Shown here: one piece after another, positions 16,387 through 27,297 of the stretch
Layout of the letters: each line of letters begins with the position of its first letter
Position numbering within the stretch: the stretch's first letter is position 1
Assembly: GCF_014646995.1 (NCBI RefSeq)
Contig: NZ_BMOI01000007.1
Span: forward strand, 142,553-206,552
Length of the DNA stretch: 64,000 nt
From: Curtobacterium luteum
Lineage (GTDB): Bacteria > Actinomycetota > Actinomycetes > Actinomycetales > Microbacteriaceae
Direction: 5' to 3'
Program-made: the position numbers and the translations under genes
The notes under the pieces: model-generated
Databases searched by the model: none
Told to the model about the DNA's origin: nothing
What the model saw: only the letters and a program-made list of their open reading frames with translations

Positions 16387-18525
16387 TCAGGACCTGCCCG
16401 AGCCCGTCCCGCCAGGCGGCGTGCAGCTCGCCGTCGCCGTCGCCGTGGCCGTCGCTGTTGCTGTCGCTGTCGGCGCTGTCGCCGTCGTCACCGCGTCCCG
16501 GAGCACGCCGGAGATCCGCCGCGCGAACTCCGGCGTGATGTGCTGCCCGTCCTCGCGGATGAGCACGTCACCTGCGATCGCCGGACAAACGCCGGCCGCG
16601 TCGCAGTACCACCGACTCGAGTCGACGAAGTGGACGGTCGGCCGCTCGGCGGCGACCCGGCGCTCGGCGTCGGCCGCCGCCGCGTACGCATCCGAGAGGG
16701 TGGTCGCGCACGCGGACGGTCGTGACCAGCGCAGTGCCGCACACCGCGCCCGATCGGGTGCTTCGGGTGCGGCCGCCACGAAGACGACCGCCGCGCCGGA
16801 CGGGTGGACACGGTCCGCGAACTCGGCGGCCGCCCGGTACCAGCGTGCCGCCGCCTCCCGCAGAGACGGATCGCCGACCTGCTGCGCGACGCCGTCGTAC
16901 GAGTGCGTGACGATGACGACGTCGGGACGCGTGCGCTTGATGTCCCGTACGGCCGCTGCACGCTGGGCGTCGCACCGTGCTCGGTCGTCCGCTGACTTCC
17001 CCTCGACGGTGAGGCCGATCATGGGGCACCCCTCGGCCGTGAGCCCGCGGACGACGGCATCGTCGGCGAAGGCTTCGGCCGCGGCTGGCATCAGCGACGT
17101 CCCGACCGAGCTCCCGACGACCGTGACCGCACGGGTGGCGCGAGGGTCCCCGAAGCGGCACGACGCCGGGTCGGCGATGTCGGTCCAGGCGCAGGCCTCG
17201 TACCCCGGGGGCGGCCCGACCGACGCGGCGTCGAGTCCGGGGACGAGATCGTGCGGCCAGGAGTCGGCGCGCACGCCGGTGTCGATCGCCGCGGACAGAC
17301 CCCGAGCGTCCCACGGTGCGGCGCGGTCGCCGCTGCCGGTCGACTGCGACACGGGAACGGCGCCCGTCGCACCGACGGCGAGCGCGGCGCCGACGGCCGC
17401 TGTCCCGAGCACACCCCGGGACAGCGCCCGACGCCGCCGGCCGATCCGCATGCCCGGCACCTCGACGAGCCGCCTCGAGAGCAGCCCGAGCCCCACCCCG
17501 ACGCCGACGCCGCAGACGGCCCCGACGATGCGGTGCTCGGGCACCAGGAGCCCCGCGGCGACCACGGCCGGGTAGTGCCAGAGGTAGATCGAGTACGACG
17601 CGTCCCCGATCACCTGCACGGGACGCCAACCGAGCAGCGGCACCGGTCCGAGCCCGTCCCCGGCGACGAGGACGAGCGCGGCACCCGTGACGGCGAGGAG
17701 CGCGTCGGGGATCGGGACACCGTCCGACGCGGGGCCGACGAAGCTCGCCGCGCCGATCACGACGAAACCGACGACCACGAGCGCGGCCCGTGCCCGCGGA
17801 CCGAGCCTGGACCGGCGGGCGATCCGTCCCTCGCCGATGCGTGAGCCGGCGACGGGGACCGACACCGCGCCGAGTACCGAACCGAGCGCGAGCTCCCAGA
17901 GCCGGGCTCCGGTGTCGAAGTAGGCGACGCCCGGTGCCGTGACACCCTCGACGGCCGCCCACACCGCGGAGACGAGCATCACCATCCCGGCGGTGCCGAC
18001 GGCGAGCGCGCGCACGCGACCGGCGTCCCGTGCGCCGGACACGCGCCACACGAGGAGCACCAGGGCGGGGAACACGACGTAGAACTGCAGCTCGACACTC
18101 AGGGACCAGAAGTGCTGGAAGGGCGAGCTCGCCGATGACGCCGCCCAGTAGTCCGCGTCCCGCGCGAGGAAGACGACGTTCGCGACACCGACGGCTGCCG
18201 CGGCGCCGTCCCCGGCCACGGCGCGCGCCAGTGCCGGGCGGAGTCCCACCGTGGCGAGGACGACCACGACGGAGATCGTGACGAGGGCGGCCGGGAGCAG
18301 CCGCCAGAACCGCCGCGCCGCGAAGGAACCGAGCGCGAAGCGTCCGCTGGCGACCCGCTCGCGGACCATGGAGCCCGCGATCAGGTACCCGGAGATCACG
18401 AAGAAGACGTCGACGCCGATCCAGCCGGAGCGCGGGAGCCCGGCTGCGTGCACGGTCACGACCAGCAGAACGGACAACGCGCGCAGGGCGTTCACATCGG
18501 TGCGGAACGGCCCTGCGCGCATCAC
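16387..18525 (-). CDS. Membrane acyltransferase (OafA/YrhL type) with SGNH C-terminal domain
   Basis: Cell-envelope O-acyltransferase of 712 residues. The AT-3 membrane domain covers about residues 8-370, with LVVTVHAAGLPRSGWIGVDV carrying the conserved His and FFVISGYLI next. The extracytoplasmic SGNH domain (about 420-690) shows VVGSSVGTSLMPA at the block-I position, where GDSH is more usual, and DGQHITPEFARRI as the block-V Asp-His pair. The tail from about residue 685 is a Thr-Ala run encoded by a hexanucleotide repeat at 16430-16490. The GTG at 18525 is chosen since TATCTT lies 6 bases upstream; ATG at 18522 is the alternative. Probable role: acetylating a surface polysaccharide or peptidoglycan. 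Confidence 0.88.
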   Translation of the reverse strand: MMRAGPFRTDVNALRALSVLLVVTVHAAGLPRSGWIGVDVFFVISGYLIAGSMVRERVASGRFALGSFAARRFWRLLPAALVTISVVVVLATVGLRPALARAVAGDGAAAAVGVANVVFLARDADYWAASSASSPFQHFWSLSVELQFYVVFPALVLLVWRVSGARDAGRVRALAVGTAGMVMLVSAVWAAVEGVTAPGVAYFDTGARLWELALGSVLGAVSVPVAGSRIGEGRIARRSRLGPRARAALVVVGFVVIGAASFVGPASDGVPIPDALLAVTGAALVLVAGDGLGPVPLLGWRPVQVIGDASYSIYLWHYPAVVAAGLLVPEHRIVGAVCGVGVGVGLGLLSRRLVEVPGMRIGRRRRALSRGVLGTAAVGAALAVGATGAVPVSQSTGSGDRAAPWDARGLSAAIDTGVRADSWPHDLVPGLDAASVGPPPGYEACAWTDIADPASCRFGDPRATRAVTVVGSSVGTSLMPAAAEAFADDAVVRGLTAEGCPMIGLTVEGKSADDRARCDAQRAAAVRDIKRTRPDVVIVTHSYDGVAQQVGDPSLREAAARWYRAAAEFADRVHPSGAAVVFVAAAPEAPDRARCAALRWSRPSACATTLSDAYAAAADAERRVAAERPTVHFVDSSRWYCDAAGVCPAIAGDVLIREDGQHITPEFARRISGVLRDAVTTATAPTATATATATATATASCTPPGGTGSGRS
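16430..16490. repeat. GCCGTC hexanucleotide tract in the acyltransferase tail
   Basis: A nearly pure run of GTCGC(C/T)/GCCGTC units encodes alternating Thr and Ala at the extreme C-terminus. Such tracts change length by slippage; here a six-base unit would keep frame. Confidence 0.75.
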
Positions 18526-18561
18526 GCTCGCAAGATATCACATGTGGACCACGGTATTGCG

Positions 18562-20466
18562 TTACACGAGCGAGTCCCGCCAGGCCGCGTGCAGCTGGGC
18601 GAATCGGCCCGTCCCGGCGATGAGGTCCTCCGGCGTACCGTCCTCGACGATGCGCCCGTGCTCCATGACGAGCACGCGGTGCGCGATCGCCACGGTCGAC
18701 AGCCGGTGCGCGATGATCACCGCGGTCCGGTCGGCGAGCAGCGTCTCGAGGCCCTCCTGCACGAGTCGCTCCGACGGGATGTCGAGCGACGCCGTGGCCT
18801 CGTCGAGGATGAGCACCTTGGGGTCGGCGAGGAACGCCCGCGCGAACGAGAGCAGCTGCCGCTGTCCCGCGCTCACCCGGCCACCGCGCTTGTTCACGTC
18901 GGTGTCGTACCCGTCCGGCAGCGCCATGACGAACTCGTGCGCGCCGACCGCCTTGGCCGCCCGCACGATCTCCTCGCGGGACGCCCCCGGCTTGCCGAGC
19001 TCGATGTTGTCCGCGACCGAGCCGGAGAACAGGTAGGCCTCCTGCGTCACCATGACGATCGCCCGGCGCATGTCCTTCGTGTCGAGCTCGCGCAGGTCGA
19101 CCCCGTCGAGCTTGACCGATCCCTGCGAGGGGTCGTAGAAGCGCGCCATGAGCTTCGCGAGTGTCGACTTGCCCGCTCCGGTCGAGCCGACGAGGGCGAT
19201 CGCCTGCCCGGCGGGGATGTGCAGGTCGAACTCCGGCAGCACGACCTTGTCCGCGTTGTACGCGAACACGACGTCGTCGAAGTCCATCCGCCCGGTGGCG
19301 TCCGCGAGCCGAGTCGGCTTCACCGGGTCCGGCACGCTCGGCCGTTCCTCCAGCACCCCGGAGATCTTCTCCATCGCGGCCGAGGCCGACTGGTACCCGT
19401 TGTAGAACATCGCGAGCTCCTGCGCGGGGTCGAAGAACCGCTTCGCGTACAGCGCGACCGCGAGCAGCGCACCCACCTCGAGCGTCCCGCCGACGATCCG
19501 GAAGCCGCCGACGATGACGACCGCCGCGAGGGTGGCGTTGCCGATGAGCACGAGCACCGGGTCGAAGGTCCCGAAGAGGTTGAAGACCTTCGTGTTCGCC
19601 AGCCGGTAGTCCTCGACGTAGCGGCCGTACTCGTCGCGGTTGCGGGACTCCTTGCGGAAGGCCTGCACCGCGCGGATGCCCGTCATCGTCTCGACGAAGT
19701 GCACGATGACGCGGGCCGAGGTCACGCGGGTGGCTCGGAACAGCGTCTGCGAGTTCGTCTGGAACCAGCGGATCAGGAACCACAGCGGCACGAGCGACGC
19801 GGCGAGCACGAGCCCGGACGTCGGGTCGAGCACGACGAGGGCGATCGCCGTGAACACCATGTAGAGCACGCCCTGGATGAGCTGGTTCAGCCCGGAGTCG
19901 AGCAGCTCGCGGATCGAGTCGAGGTCGCTCGTCTGGCGGGAGATGATCCGGCCGGACGTGTACGTCTCGTGGAACTCGAGCGAGAGCCGCTGCGTGTGCA
20001 GGAACACCCGCTTCCGGAGGTCGAACAGGATCGCCTGGCTGATCCGGGCCGCCAGCACGGTGTACCAGGCGGTCAGGACGGCCCCGGCGATCGCCACGAC
20101 GATGTACGTCGCGACGACGCCGAACGCCGGCACCCAGTCGTTCCGGTCGAGCACCGCGGGCAGGGCGTTGTCGATGCCCCACGCGATGAGCGCCGGGCCC
20201 GCGACGGTCCCCGCGGTCGACACCACGACGACGACCGCGAGCAGGACGAGCCGGGCCTTGAGCGGCGCGGCGAGCGACCCGAGCAGGGCGAGGGACCGAC
20301 GCCGGAGGCGCTTGCTCTCCGCCTTGGTGAAGTCGTCGCGCTCCTCGCCGCGGACGCCGAGCGTGGTGATCGACGCGGTGACGGGCTGCTGCGCGTCGTC
20401 GACGTCCGGTGCGTCGGTCGACTGCGCCGACGTCTGGGCTGGCAGTTGTTGTTCCTGCTGGCTCAT
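18562..20466 (-). CDS. ABC exporter half-transporter (membrane domain plus ATPase), second subunit
   Basis: Half-transporter of 634 residues. After a 70-residue cytosolic arm, six membrane spans occupy about residues 75-370. The ATPase domain follows with Walker [12 protein letters not shown] (about 421-431), signature [15 protein letters not shown] (about 525-540), Walker [13 protein letters not shown] and the H-loop [13 protein letters not shown]. The catalytic Glu after Walker B is present. The ATG at 20466 overlaps the partner stop by ATGA. Likely role is multidrug or lipid export as a heterodimer. Confidence 0.92.
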   Translation of the reverse strand: MSQQEQQLPAQTSAQSTDAPDVDDAQQPVTASITTLGVRGEERDDFTKAESKRLRRRSLALLGSLAAPLKARLVLLAVVVVVSTAGTVAGPALIAWGIDNALPAVLDRNDWVPAFGVVATYIVVAIAGAVLTAWYTVLAARISQAILFDLRKRVFLHTQRLSLEFHETYTSGRIISRQTSDLDSIRELLDSGLNQLIQGVLYMVFTAIALVVLDPTSGLVLAASLVPLWFLIRWFQTNSQTLFRATRVTSARVIVHFVETMTGIRAVQAFRKESRNRDEYGRYVEDYRLANTKVFNLFGTFDPVLVLIGNATLAAVVIVGGFRIVGGTLEVGALLAVALYAKRFFDPAQELAMFYNGYQSASAAMEKISGVLEERPSVPDPVKPTRLADATGRMDFDDVVFAYNADKVVLPEFDLHIPAGQAIALVGSTGAGKSTLAKLMARFYDPSQGSVKLDGVDLRELDTKDMRRAIVMVTQEAYLFSGSVADNIELGKPGASREEIVRAAKAVGAHEFVMALPDGYDTDVNKRGGRVSAGQRQLLSFARAFLADPKVLILDEATASLDIPSERLVQEGLETLLADRTAVIIAHRLSTVAIAHRVLVMEHGRIVEDGTPEDLIAGTGRFAQLHAAWRDSLV

Positions 20467-22286
20467 GCCATCGCCTCCTCTCGGGCGGGCGCATCGTCCT
20501 CGTCGAGCGAGGAGATGACGTAGCGGTAGTGGTCGTTGGTGGCCATCAGCTCCGAGTGGGTGCCGACGGCGGTGACGACGCCGTTCTCCATGAGCGCGAC
20601 GCGGTCAGCGAGCGTCACGGTCGACGGGCGGTGCGCCACGATGAGCGAGGTGGTCTCGGCGAGGACGCGGCGGAGGCCGGCCTCGACCCGGGCCTCGGTG
20701 TCGACGTCGAGCGCTGACAGCGGGTCGTCGAGGACGAGCACCGACGGCCGCGCCGCGATGGCACGGGCGAGCGCCAGGCGCTGCCGCTGCCCGCCGGAGA
20801 GGGACAGGCCCTCCTCGCCGACACGGGTGTCGACGCCGTCGGGCAGGTCGTCCACGAAGGACGCCTGCGCGATGTCGAGCGCCTCGCGCATGACGGCCTC
20901 GGCCTCGTCGCCGGACAGGTCCGGTCGACCGAGCAGCACGTTGTCGCGGACCGACGTGGAGAACAGCGTGGCGTCCTCGAACGCGACGCCGACGTGGCGA
21001 CGGAGCTCCTCGCGCGTGAGCGTGCGGATGTCGACGCCGTCGATGGTCACCGAGCCACCGGTGACGTCGTAGAGCCGCGGCACGAGCGACAGCAGCGTGG
21101 TCTTCCCGCAGCCGGTGAGCCCGACGAGCGCCATGGTCTCGCCCGGGCGGAGCTGCAGCTCGACCCCGTTGACGAGGTCGGGGTACTGCGGCGGGGAGTC
21201 CTGGTACCGGAAGTGCACCGCGTTGAAGGACAGCGCACCGTGCGGCTCCGCGATCGTCTGCGGGTGCTCGGGGTCGGTGATCGTGTTCTCGGAGTCCATG
21301 ACCTCGAAGAAGCGGTCGACCGCCGTGCGGGTGTCGAACGTCATCGACAGGAGGAAGCCGATCGACTCGATCGGGAACCGCAGCACGGTCGCCGTCGCGA
21401 AGAACGCGAACAGCTGCCCGACCGTCAGCTGTCCCTGCGATGCGAGGTAGATCCCGGCGAGCAGGCACAGCGCGAACGCGACGTCCGGGACGAGCAGCAG
21501 CCACAGCCAGATGCTCGCGACGGCCTTCGCCTTCTCGATCTCGGTGCCGCGCAGCGCCTCGGCCTGCTCGCTGAACTCGTCGAGCTTGGAGCGGCCGCGT
21601 CCGAACGCCTTGAGCACGCGGATGCCGTGCACCGACTGCTCGACGCTCGTGGCGAGGTCGCCGACCTGGTCCTGGCTGCGTCGGGCCACCACCGAGTACT
21701 TGCGCTCGAACAGCAGGCCGTTGATCCACAGCGGGATCGACGCGACGAGGAACACCAGGCCGAGCAGCCACCCGAAGGAGAACAGCACGACGAAGCCGAC
21801 CACGATCGTCACGATGTTGACGACGAGCAGCACGACGCCGAACGCCAGCCACCGGCGGATGAGCGACAGGTCGGACACCGACCGGGACAGCAGCTGGCCG
21901 GACTCCCAGCGGTCGTGGAAGGCCACCGGCAGGTCCTGCAGCTTCGCGTAGAGCGCGTTCCGCATGCTCGTCTCGATCCGCGTCGACGGACGCATGACGA
22001 GCCGGCGACGCGAGGCGATGAAGAACGCCTCGAGCACACCGAGCGCGAGCACGCCGAGGCCGGCCGGCCAGATCTGCGCGGCGTCCTTCGAGGACAGCGG
22101 GCCGTCGACGAGCCACTGCAGGACGTAGGGGATCGCGAGCGCCACCAGCGAGGCGCCCATCGCAGCGGCCATGCCGCCGATGAGCCGACGCTGGTACGGC
22201 TTCACGTAGGGGTGGATCCGCGCGATCGCACGGAAGGTCGAGGGTCGGTCGGTGGACGGGCGCGCCTGGTCTGGCGTCTTGGACAT
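20463..22286 (-). CDS. ABC exporter half-transporter, first subunit
   Basis: Half-transporter of 607 residues, membrane domain about residues 30-330 and ATPase after about 350. Walker A is [11 protein letters not shown] (about 385-395), the signature [16 protein letters not shown] (about 490-505) and Walker [15 protein letters not shown]. Here Asp replaces the usual catalytic Glu after Walker B (LDDP), so this subunit probably contains the degenerate site of an asymmetric pair, while its partner has LDEA. This is the typical arrangement of heterodimeric exporters such as TM287/288 or BmrCD. Confidence 0.92.
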   Translation of the reverse strand: MSKTPDQARPSTDRPSTFRAIARIHPYVKPYQRRLIGGMAAAMGASLVALAIPYVLQWLVDGPLSSKDAAQIWPAGLGVLALGVLEAFFIASRRRLVMRPSTRIETSMRNALYAKLQDLPVAFHDRWESGQLLSRSVSDLSLIRRWLAFGVVLLVVNIVTIVVGFVVLFSFGWLLGLVFLVASIPLWINGLLFERKYSVVARRSQDQVGDLATSVEQSVHGIRVLKAFGRGRSKLDEFSEQAEALRGTEIEKAKAVASIWLWLLLVPDVAFALCLLAGIYLASQGQLTVGQLFAFFATATVLRFPIESIGFLLSMTFDTRTAVDRFFEVMDSENTITDPEHPQTIAEPHGALSFNAVHFRYQDSPPQYPDLVNGVELQLRPGETMALVGLTGCGKTTLLSLVPRLYDVTGGSVTIDGVDIRTLTREELRRHVGVAFEDATLFSTSVRDNVLLGRPDLSGDEAEAVMREALDIAQASFVDDLPDGVDTRVGEEGLSLSGGQRQRLALARAIAARPSVLVLDDPLSALDVDTEARVEAGLRRVLAETTSLIVAHRPSTVTLADRVALMENGVVTAVGTHSELMATNDHYRYVISSLDEDDAPAREEAMA

Positions 22287-22636
22287 GCGTTGCGTCCTCG
22301 TGCGTCGTGCCGCACCCCCTGGCCGGTCGCTGCTGTCGCAGCCGTCAGCCGGGAGGCTCGGTGTCCGTTGCGTGGTGGTCGTCGGCCGAGCGGGTGGCCG
22401 GGTCGTGGGCCGCTCCCGCCCGGTGGGGCGGGTCGGCCTCGCGTCGTGGCCGTTCGCCGCCGCACAGCGCGGCGTCGGGTCGGTCGGAGTGCACCGGGGG
22501 CGTGGCCGTCCCCGGGTTCAGGCGTGGGCTCGCGCGGGCCAGTGCTCGTCGCCGCCGGTGGTCACCCGGCGGCTCGTCGCGTGCTCGTCGTCGTCGGTCG
22601 TGACCGACGGCTCGTCGCTGGCTGTGGGATGCAGCC
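22287..22636. other. Gene-free 350-base stretch upstream of the exporter operon
   Basis: No convincing gene seen. It contains short GC-rich inverted repeats (for example around 22590-22615, GTCGGTC/GACCGAC) and probably the 5' untranslated region and promoter of the exporter operon. Confidence 0.5.
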
Positions 22637-22795
22637 CTACGCGGACAGCGGTGCCGTGACGGCGGGCGTACCCGGGAACGGGTACGGCGCGACGGCTCCG
22701 GGTGCGAACCGGGGCCGTGCGTCGGGAGCGGTCCCCACGAGGCGCACGATGTCCGCACGGGCTGCCATGGCCGTGGTCGGGGTCGTCGTGTGCAT
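22637..22795 (-). CDS. Possible small Thr/Ala/Pro-rich protein, 52 aa
   Basis: A short frame begins MHTTTPTTAMAARADIVRLV with GGAG five bases before its ATG at 22795 and stops at 22637. No known family is recognised. It lies alone in the 668-base gap between purH and the ABC exporter, on the same strand as both. A plausible minus-strand promoter sits just upstream around 22895-22920. Coding status is uncertain; codon use is like the flanks and cannot decide. Confidence 0.35.
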   Translation of the reverse strand: MHTTTPTTAMAARADIVRLVGTAPDARPRFAPGAVAPYPFPGTPAVTAPLSA

Positions 22796-22954
22796 CGTCA
22801 CTCCAGTCGTCGTCGTCGTCACCGTTGTGTCCGCGGTGCCGCCGGCCCGGAGCAGTCTCCTGCTGGGTCGTCGGCTGCCTGTCGCGGAGCCTTACAGACT
22901 ATTCACAGTCGAACGGAGCGCGCAAGCGTTTTCCGACGGTTGCGGTTGTTCGAC

Positions 22955-24586
22955 TCAGTGGAAGAAGTGCCGCTCGCCCGTGAGGTACATCGTGACGCCG
23001 GCTGCCGTCGCCGCGGCGATGACCTCGTCGTCGCGGACGCTGCCGCCCGGCTGCGCGACCGCGCGGACACCGGCGTCGAGCAGCACCTGCAGGCCGTCGG
23101 CGAACGGGAAGAACGCATCCGAGGCCGCGACCGACCCGGCGGCGCGGTCCCCGGCCCGGTCCACGGCGAGGTGGCACGAGTCGACCCGGTTGACCTGCCC
23201 CATGCCGACGCCGACGCTCGCGCCCGCGTTCGCCAGCAGGATCGCGTTCGACTTCACGGCGCGGCAGGCCTTCCAGGCGAACGCGAGGTCCGCCAGGGTC
23301 TGCTCGTCCGCGGGCTCGCCCGACACCAGGGTCCACGTCGACTGGTCGAACCCGTCGAAGCGGTCGGCGTCCTGCACGAGGAACCCGCCGGAGACCTGCT
23401 TGACCTCCTGCGGCGCCAGCGCGAAGTCCGCGGGCAGCTGCACCAGGCGGATGTTCTTCTTCCGCGAGAGCACCTCGAGCGCCTCGGGGTCGAAGGCCGG
23501 GGCCACGACGACCTCGGTGAAGATGTCCGCGACGGTCTCGGCCATCCCGAGCGTCACGGGACGGTTCGCGGCGATGACCCCACCGAAGGCCGACAGCGGG
23601 TCGCAGGCGTGCGCGGCGGCGTGGGCGGCGGCGATCGGGTCTGCTGCGTCAGCCGGTGCGGTGGAGATGCCGCACGGGTTCGCGTGCTTGATGACCGCGA
23701 CCGCGGGCTCGGCGAAGTCGTAGGCGGCGCGGACGGCGGCGTCGGCGTCCACGTAGTTGTTGTACGACATCTCCTTGCCGTGCAGCTGCGTCGCCTGGGC
23801 GATGCCGGTGCCGTCCTCGGCGCGGTAGAGCGCGGCGCGCTGGTGTGCGTTCTCGCCGTAGCGGAGCGTGGTGGCCAGCCCCGCGTCGACCGAGAGGTGC
23901 TCCGGGAAGTCCGCACGGGCCTCCTGGCCGGCGCCGTCAGCCGCCGCGACCGTGCCGACCACGTCCGAGGCGAAGTAGGAGGCGACCGCGGTGTCGTACG
24001 CGGCGGTGTGGGCGAACGCCTGCGCCGCCAGACGCTTCCGGAGCTCGAGCGTCGTGCCGCCGGCGCGGACGGCCTCGACGACCTCGGCGTAGGAGGACGG
24101 CGAGACGACGATCGCGACGTTCGGGTGGTTCTTCGCCGACGCGCGGACCATCGCCGGGCCGCCGATGTCGACGTTCTCGACCACGGTCGCGGTGTCGGCA
24201 CCGGACGCCACCGTCTCGACGAACGGGTACAGGTTCACGACGACGAGCTGGAAGGCCTCGATGCCGAGCTCGGCGAGCTGCTGCTCGTGCGACTCCAGGC
24301 GCAGGTCGGCGAGGAGCCCGGCGTGCACCGAGGGGTGCAGGGTCTTCACACGACCGTCGAGCGACTCCGGGAAGCCCGTCACGCTCGACACGTCGGTCAC
24401 CGCGAAGCCCGCGTCACGGATCGTCTGCGCGGTGGACCCCGTCGACACGATCTCGACCCCGGCGTCGGCGAGCGCGCCGGCCAGCTCCAGCAGACCGGAC
24501 TTGTCGGACACCGAGATCAGTGCGCGGCGCACGGGCACCACGTCACGGTCGCGGTACAGGCTGGGGTCGGCGGCGTGCACGCTCAT
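22955..24586 (-). CDS. purH: Bifunctional AICAR formyltransferase / IMP cyclohydrolase
   Basis: Catalyses the last two steps of IMP synthesis. The 543-residue product matches the family length. The N-terminal cyclohydrolase (MGS-like) domain spans about residues 18-160 ([48 protein letters not shown]). The formyltransferase domain follows with the catalytic Lys-His in [10 protein letters not shown], then [15 protein letters not shown] and [10 protein letters not shown] at the end. The ATG at 24586 overlaps the purN stop by ATGA. Operon purN-purH. Confidence 0.97.
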   Translation of the reverse strand: MSVHAADPSLYRDRDVVPVRRALISVSDKSGLLELAGALADAGVEIVSTGSTAQTIRDAGFAVTDVSSVTGFPESLDGRVKTLHPSVHAGLLADLRLESHEQQLAELGIEAFQLVVVNLYPFVETVASGADTATVVENVDIGGPAMVRASAKNHPNVAIVVSPSSYAEVVEAVRAGGTTLELRKRLAAQAFAHTAAYDTAVASYFASDVVGTVAAADGAGQEARADFPEHLSVDAGLATTLRYGENAHQRAALYRAEDGTGIAQATQLHGKEMSYNNYVDADAAVRAAYDFAEPAVAVIKHANPCGISTAPADAADPIAAAHAAAHACDPLSAFGGVIAANRPVTLGMAETVADIFTEVVVAPAFDPEALEVLSRKKNIRLVQLPADFALAPQEVKQVSGGFLVQDADRFDGFDQSTWTLVSGEPADEQTLADLAFAWKACRAVKSNAILLANAGASVGVGMGQVNRVDSCHLAVDRAGDRAAGSVAASDAFFPFADGLQVLLDAGVRAVAQPGGSVRDDEVIAAATAAGVTMYLTGERHFFH

Positions 24587-25176
24587 GCGTTCGGGGAGCC
24601 CTTCAGGTCGGTCTTGCCGTTGGCGATGTCGAGGACGGTCTGGATCAGCAGGCGACGTTCGACCGGCTTGATGCGGTCGTGCAGCGTCGACTCGGAGTCG
24701 CCCGGCAGCACCGGGACACGCTCCTGCGCGAGGATCGGGCCCGAGTCGACGCCGTCGTCGACCGCGATGACGCTCGCGCCCGTCTCGGTGACGCCGGCGG
24801 CGAGGGCGTCGCGGACACCGTGGGCGCCGGGGAACTCGGGCAGGTACGCGGGGTGGGTGTTGATGATCGCCGGGGAGAACTCGGCGACGACGGCCGGCGG
24901 CAGCAGGCGCATGAGGCCCGACAGCACCAGGAGGTCCGGCGACCAGGGGCGGATCTGCTCGGCCAGGGCGGCGCCCCACTCGGCGCGGCTGGCGTAGCGG
25001 GAGTACGGAACGGTGAAGGTCGGGATCGAGAACTCCTCGCCCAGACCGAGCCCCTCGGCGTCACGGTCGGCCCCGATCGCGACGACGCGGGCGGGGTACT
25101 CGGCGTCCGTGGTCGCCTCGAGCAGCGCCCGCAGGTTCGACCCGGTACCGGAGATCAGGACGACCAGTTCGAGCAC
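24583..25176 (-). CDS. purN: Phosphoribosylglycinamide formyltransferase 1
   Basis: Transfers formyl from 10-formyl-THF to GAR in purine synthesis. The 197-residue product begins at GTG 25176 with [16 protein letters not shown] sequence ([20 protein letters not shown]). Catalytic residues appear in [17 protein letters not shown] (Asn, His) and [11 protein letters not shown] (Asp). TAGGCT is 7 bases upstream of the GTG and no ribosome site is seen, so a leaderless start is likely even though DUF6350 ends only 31 bases before on the same strand. Confidence 0.95.
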   Translation of the reverse strand: MLELVVLISGTGSNLRALLEATTDAEYPARVVAIGADRDAEGLGLGEEFSIPTFTVPYSRYASRAEWGAALAEQIRPWSPDLLVLSGLMRLLPPAVVAEFSPAIINTHPAYLPEFPGAHGVRDALAAGVTETGASVIAVDDGVDSGPILAQERVPVLPGDSESTLHDRIKPVERRLLIQTVLDIANGKTDLKGSPNA

Positions 25177-25207
25177 GGGGTCCAGCCTACCGGGGCGCTC
25201 GGGCGTG

Positions 25208-27193
25208 CTACTCCGCCGACTTGGGCCTGCGCCACCAGGGCAGCTCGTCCTCGGGGATCTGGTCGGTGTGGTCCCAGTTCGGTGCGGCGGCGGCGCGGTC
25301 ACGCGAGGCGGGTCCGTCGTCCGCGTCGTGCTCGTCGTGGTCGTCAGGCTCGTCGTGTTCACCGGGCTCGTCGTGGTCGTCAGGCCGGTCGTGGTGGCCC
25401 GCGACGAACTCCTCCGTGCTCCAGGGGAACGCCGGCTGCGGTTCCGTTCCCGGCGCGGTGGGCAGCGGCGCCGAGGCCGGTCCCACGTCGTTGCCGGCGA
25501 CCCGATCGCGCAGGGCTGCCGCACGGTCCCGGACCCCGCCGCGCACACCGTCGGCGGCGCCACGCAGGCGGTCGCGCACTGCGCTGAAGGCGGGGCGGCC
25601 GGCGTGGTCCGGGGCCTCGTGGTCGACGCGGTCGGCGGCGACGACGTCCGTCCGGGCCCACGCGGGGAGTTCGACGTCCGCGTCGGCGTCCCGGTGGACG
25701 TCCGGCCCGGCGTCAGCGTCCCGCTCCGGCCCCGAGGTGGCAGCGACCGGTCCGTCGTCGACCGAGGCCGTGCTCGACTCGGCGTCGGCGTCGGCGTCGG
25801 CCCCGCCGGCGGCCGGCGCGTGGTCGACGGGCTCGTGCACCTCCTCGACCACGAAGCGGTGGACCTCGGTCGTCCGACCCGCCCCGGCTCGGTCGAGCGC
25901 GGCGAGCAACGACCCCTCGGCGCCTGCCGCGGTGTCGTCGTCGTCCGTCTCGGTCCAGCGCTCCCGACGTTCCGGCAGCCGCACGAGGTCGCTGCCGACG
26001 GCGAGCGCGACGACCGCCGGCACGCCGACCTCGAGCGCGGCGAACGCACCGACGACGAGCGCGTGCGGCCCGACCTCCGCGAGCCGGCCGGGCCCGAACG
26101 AGCCGGACGAGATCCAGGCGACGAAGCCGGTGAGGACCCCCGCGACGAGGCCGGCCGCGACGCCGCCGAGTGCCCGGTGGAGCGCGGAGTCGGCGGTGCC
26201 GAGCGCCCGGACGAGCCGCGGCCGCAGGAGTCCGGCGACCGCGAACCCCGCGACGACCGGCACGAGGACCCAGACCAGTCCGAAGGTGTGACCGGACGCG
26301 GGCAGTGCGCCGAAGACCGGGAGCCCTGGGATCGGGCCGAGCGAGGTGCCGATCGGCGAGACGCTCGAGCCGGTGCCGATGGCGAACCCGGGCCCGACGA
26401 GCCACGAGGTCGCCCAGCCGACGAAGTCCGGCAGGAACGCCAGCTGTCCGACCGTCAGCGCGATGCCCCCGACGACACCGGCGTGCGACCGCTCGTACAG
26501 CGTGATGACCTCGGCGAACGAGCCGAACAGCAGGAACGCGACCACGACCCCGGCGACCGCGACGACGACGGCGGTCGCGGCCGTGCCGACCCGGAGTCCG
26601 AACGCCGCCACGGCACGCCAGACCGCGGGGATCCGCTGCACCAGGTCGATCGCCCGCTGCAAGACCGGGTCGGGCGGGAGCATCCGGCGCGCGCGGCACA
26701 CCTCGGAGCCGACGAACGCCGGGATCCCGAACCAGAGTGCGGGGAACACGACGGCCTGCCAGACGCTCGGCTCCGTCGCGGTGGAGGTCGACGAGAGCGC
26801 CACGGCGAGGCTCAGCACGGCGACCACGGCGGTGCCGACGAGCACCCCGGTCGTCCGGTGCGCCGTCTCCGCGAAGCGCCGACCCGCACGGGCGCCGAGC
26901 CATGCCGTGACGAGGGCGAACCCGAGCGCCGCGAGCGTGACGTGGATCGGCGCCGATGCCCCGCTCACCCCGGACGACCGCGCGAGCGCCGAACCGAGCA
27001 GGAACGTCACGTCGACCCCGTGTCCGACGAGCCAGACGCTGCCGCTGGCCTTCCAGAACACGTCCCAGTCGACCTGCAGACCGTACTCGAAGCCCCACAA
27101 CAGGGTCAGCGGCACGAGCGCGATCCCGACGCCCACGCCGACCGTCACGATCCCCTCGATCGCGGCGAGCACGGCGGTTCCCAGGCGGTTCAT
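25208..27193 (-). CDS. DUF6350 family membrane protein (PerM-like)
   Basis: Multi-span membrane protein of 661 residues. Roughly residues 1-400 are hydrophobic with many spans, matching the actinobacterial family called PerM in mycobacteria, where it supports cell division and stress persistence. The remaining 260 residues are cytoplasmic-looking and acidic; near 615-645 is a His/Asp-rich run ([20 protein letters not shown] and on). The ATG at 27193 has TAGCCT 7 bases upstream and no ribosome site. Located directly upstream of purN-purH, as in many relatives. Confidence 0.82.
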   Translation of the reverse strand: MNRLGTAVLAAIEGIVTVGVGVGIALVPLTLLWGFEYGLQVDWDVFWKASGSVWLVGHGVDVTFLLGSALARSSGVSGASAPIHVTLAALGFALVTAWLGARAGRRFAETAHRTTGVLVGTAVVAVLSLAVALSSTSTATEPSVWQAVVFPALWFGIPAFVGSEVCRARRMLPPDPVLQRAIDLVQRIPAVWRAVAAFGLRVGTAATAVVVAVAGVVVAFLLFGSFAEVITLYERSHAGVVGGIALTVGQLAFLPDFVGWATSWLVGPGFAIGTGSSVSPIGTSLGPIPGLPVFGALPASGHTFGLVWVLVPVVAGFAVAGLLRPRLVRALGTADSALHRALGGVAAGLVAGVLTGFVAWISSGSFGPGRLAEVGPHALVVGAFAALEVGVPAVVALAVGSDLVRLPERRERWTETDDDDTAAGAEGSLLAALDRAGAGRTTEVHRFVVEEVHEPVDHAPAAGGADADADAESSTASVDDGPVAATSGPERDADAGPDVHRDADADVELPAWARTDVVAADRVDHEAPDHAGRPAFSAVRDRLRGAADGVRGGVRDRAAALRDRVAGNDVGPASAPLPTAPGTEPQPAFPWSTEEFVAGHHDRPDDHDEPGEHDEPDDHDEHDADDGPASRDRAAAAPNWDHTDQIPEDELPWWRRPKSAE

Positions 27194-27262
27194 CCGGGCC
27201 AGGCTACGTGCTGCTCGGACGTCCTCGAGTGAGCCGCGCGGGGGCGTCGCCCGACCACACCC

Positions 27263-27297
27263 TTGCCGTGTTGGTATTTCGTATTCATAATGTTTGT
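27263..27297 (+). promoter_or_regulatory. SigA-type promoter for a leaderless mRNA
   Basis: TTGCCG (27263-27268), a 17-base spacer, CATAAT (27286-27291), then 6 bases to the ATG at 27298. The start point would fall on or next to the A of the ATG. The spacer is unusually AT-rich for this genome. Confidence 0.75.

Noticed and set aside
16568..20494. Open frame of 1308 codons on the minus strand across the acyltransferase and ABC exporter genes
   Set aside because: It is in another frame of two clearly real genes, Arg/Pro/Gly-rich and without any domain; it stays open because stop codons are rare at this GC content.
22895..22925. tRNA-like or integration site near the purH 3' end
   Set aside because: The AT-richer block looks like a minus-strand promoter; no tRNA fold, no flanking duplication or integrase.
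20994..23723. Open frame of 909 codons on the plus strand
   Set aside because: Antisense to the ABC exporter and purH with no family likeness; shadow of GC-rich codon use.
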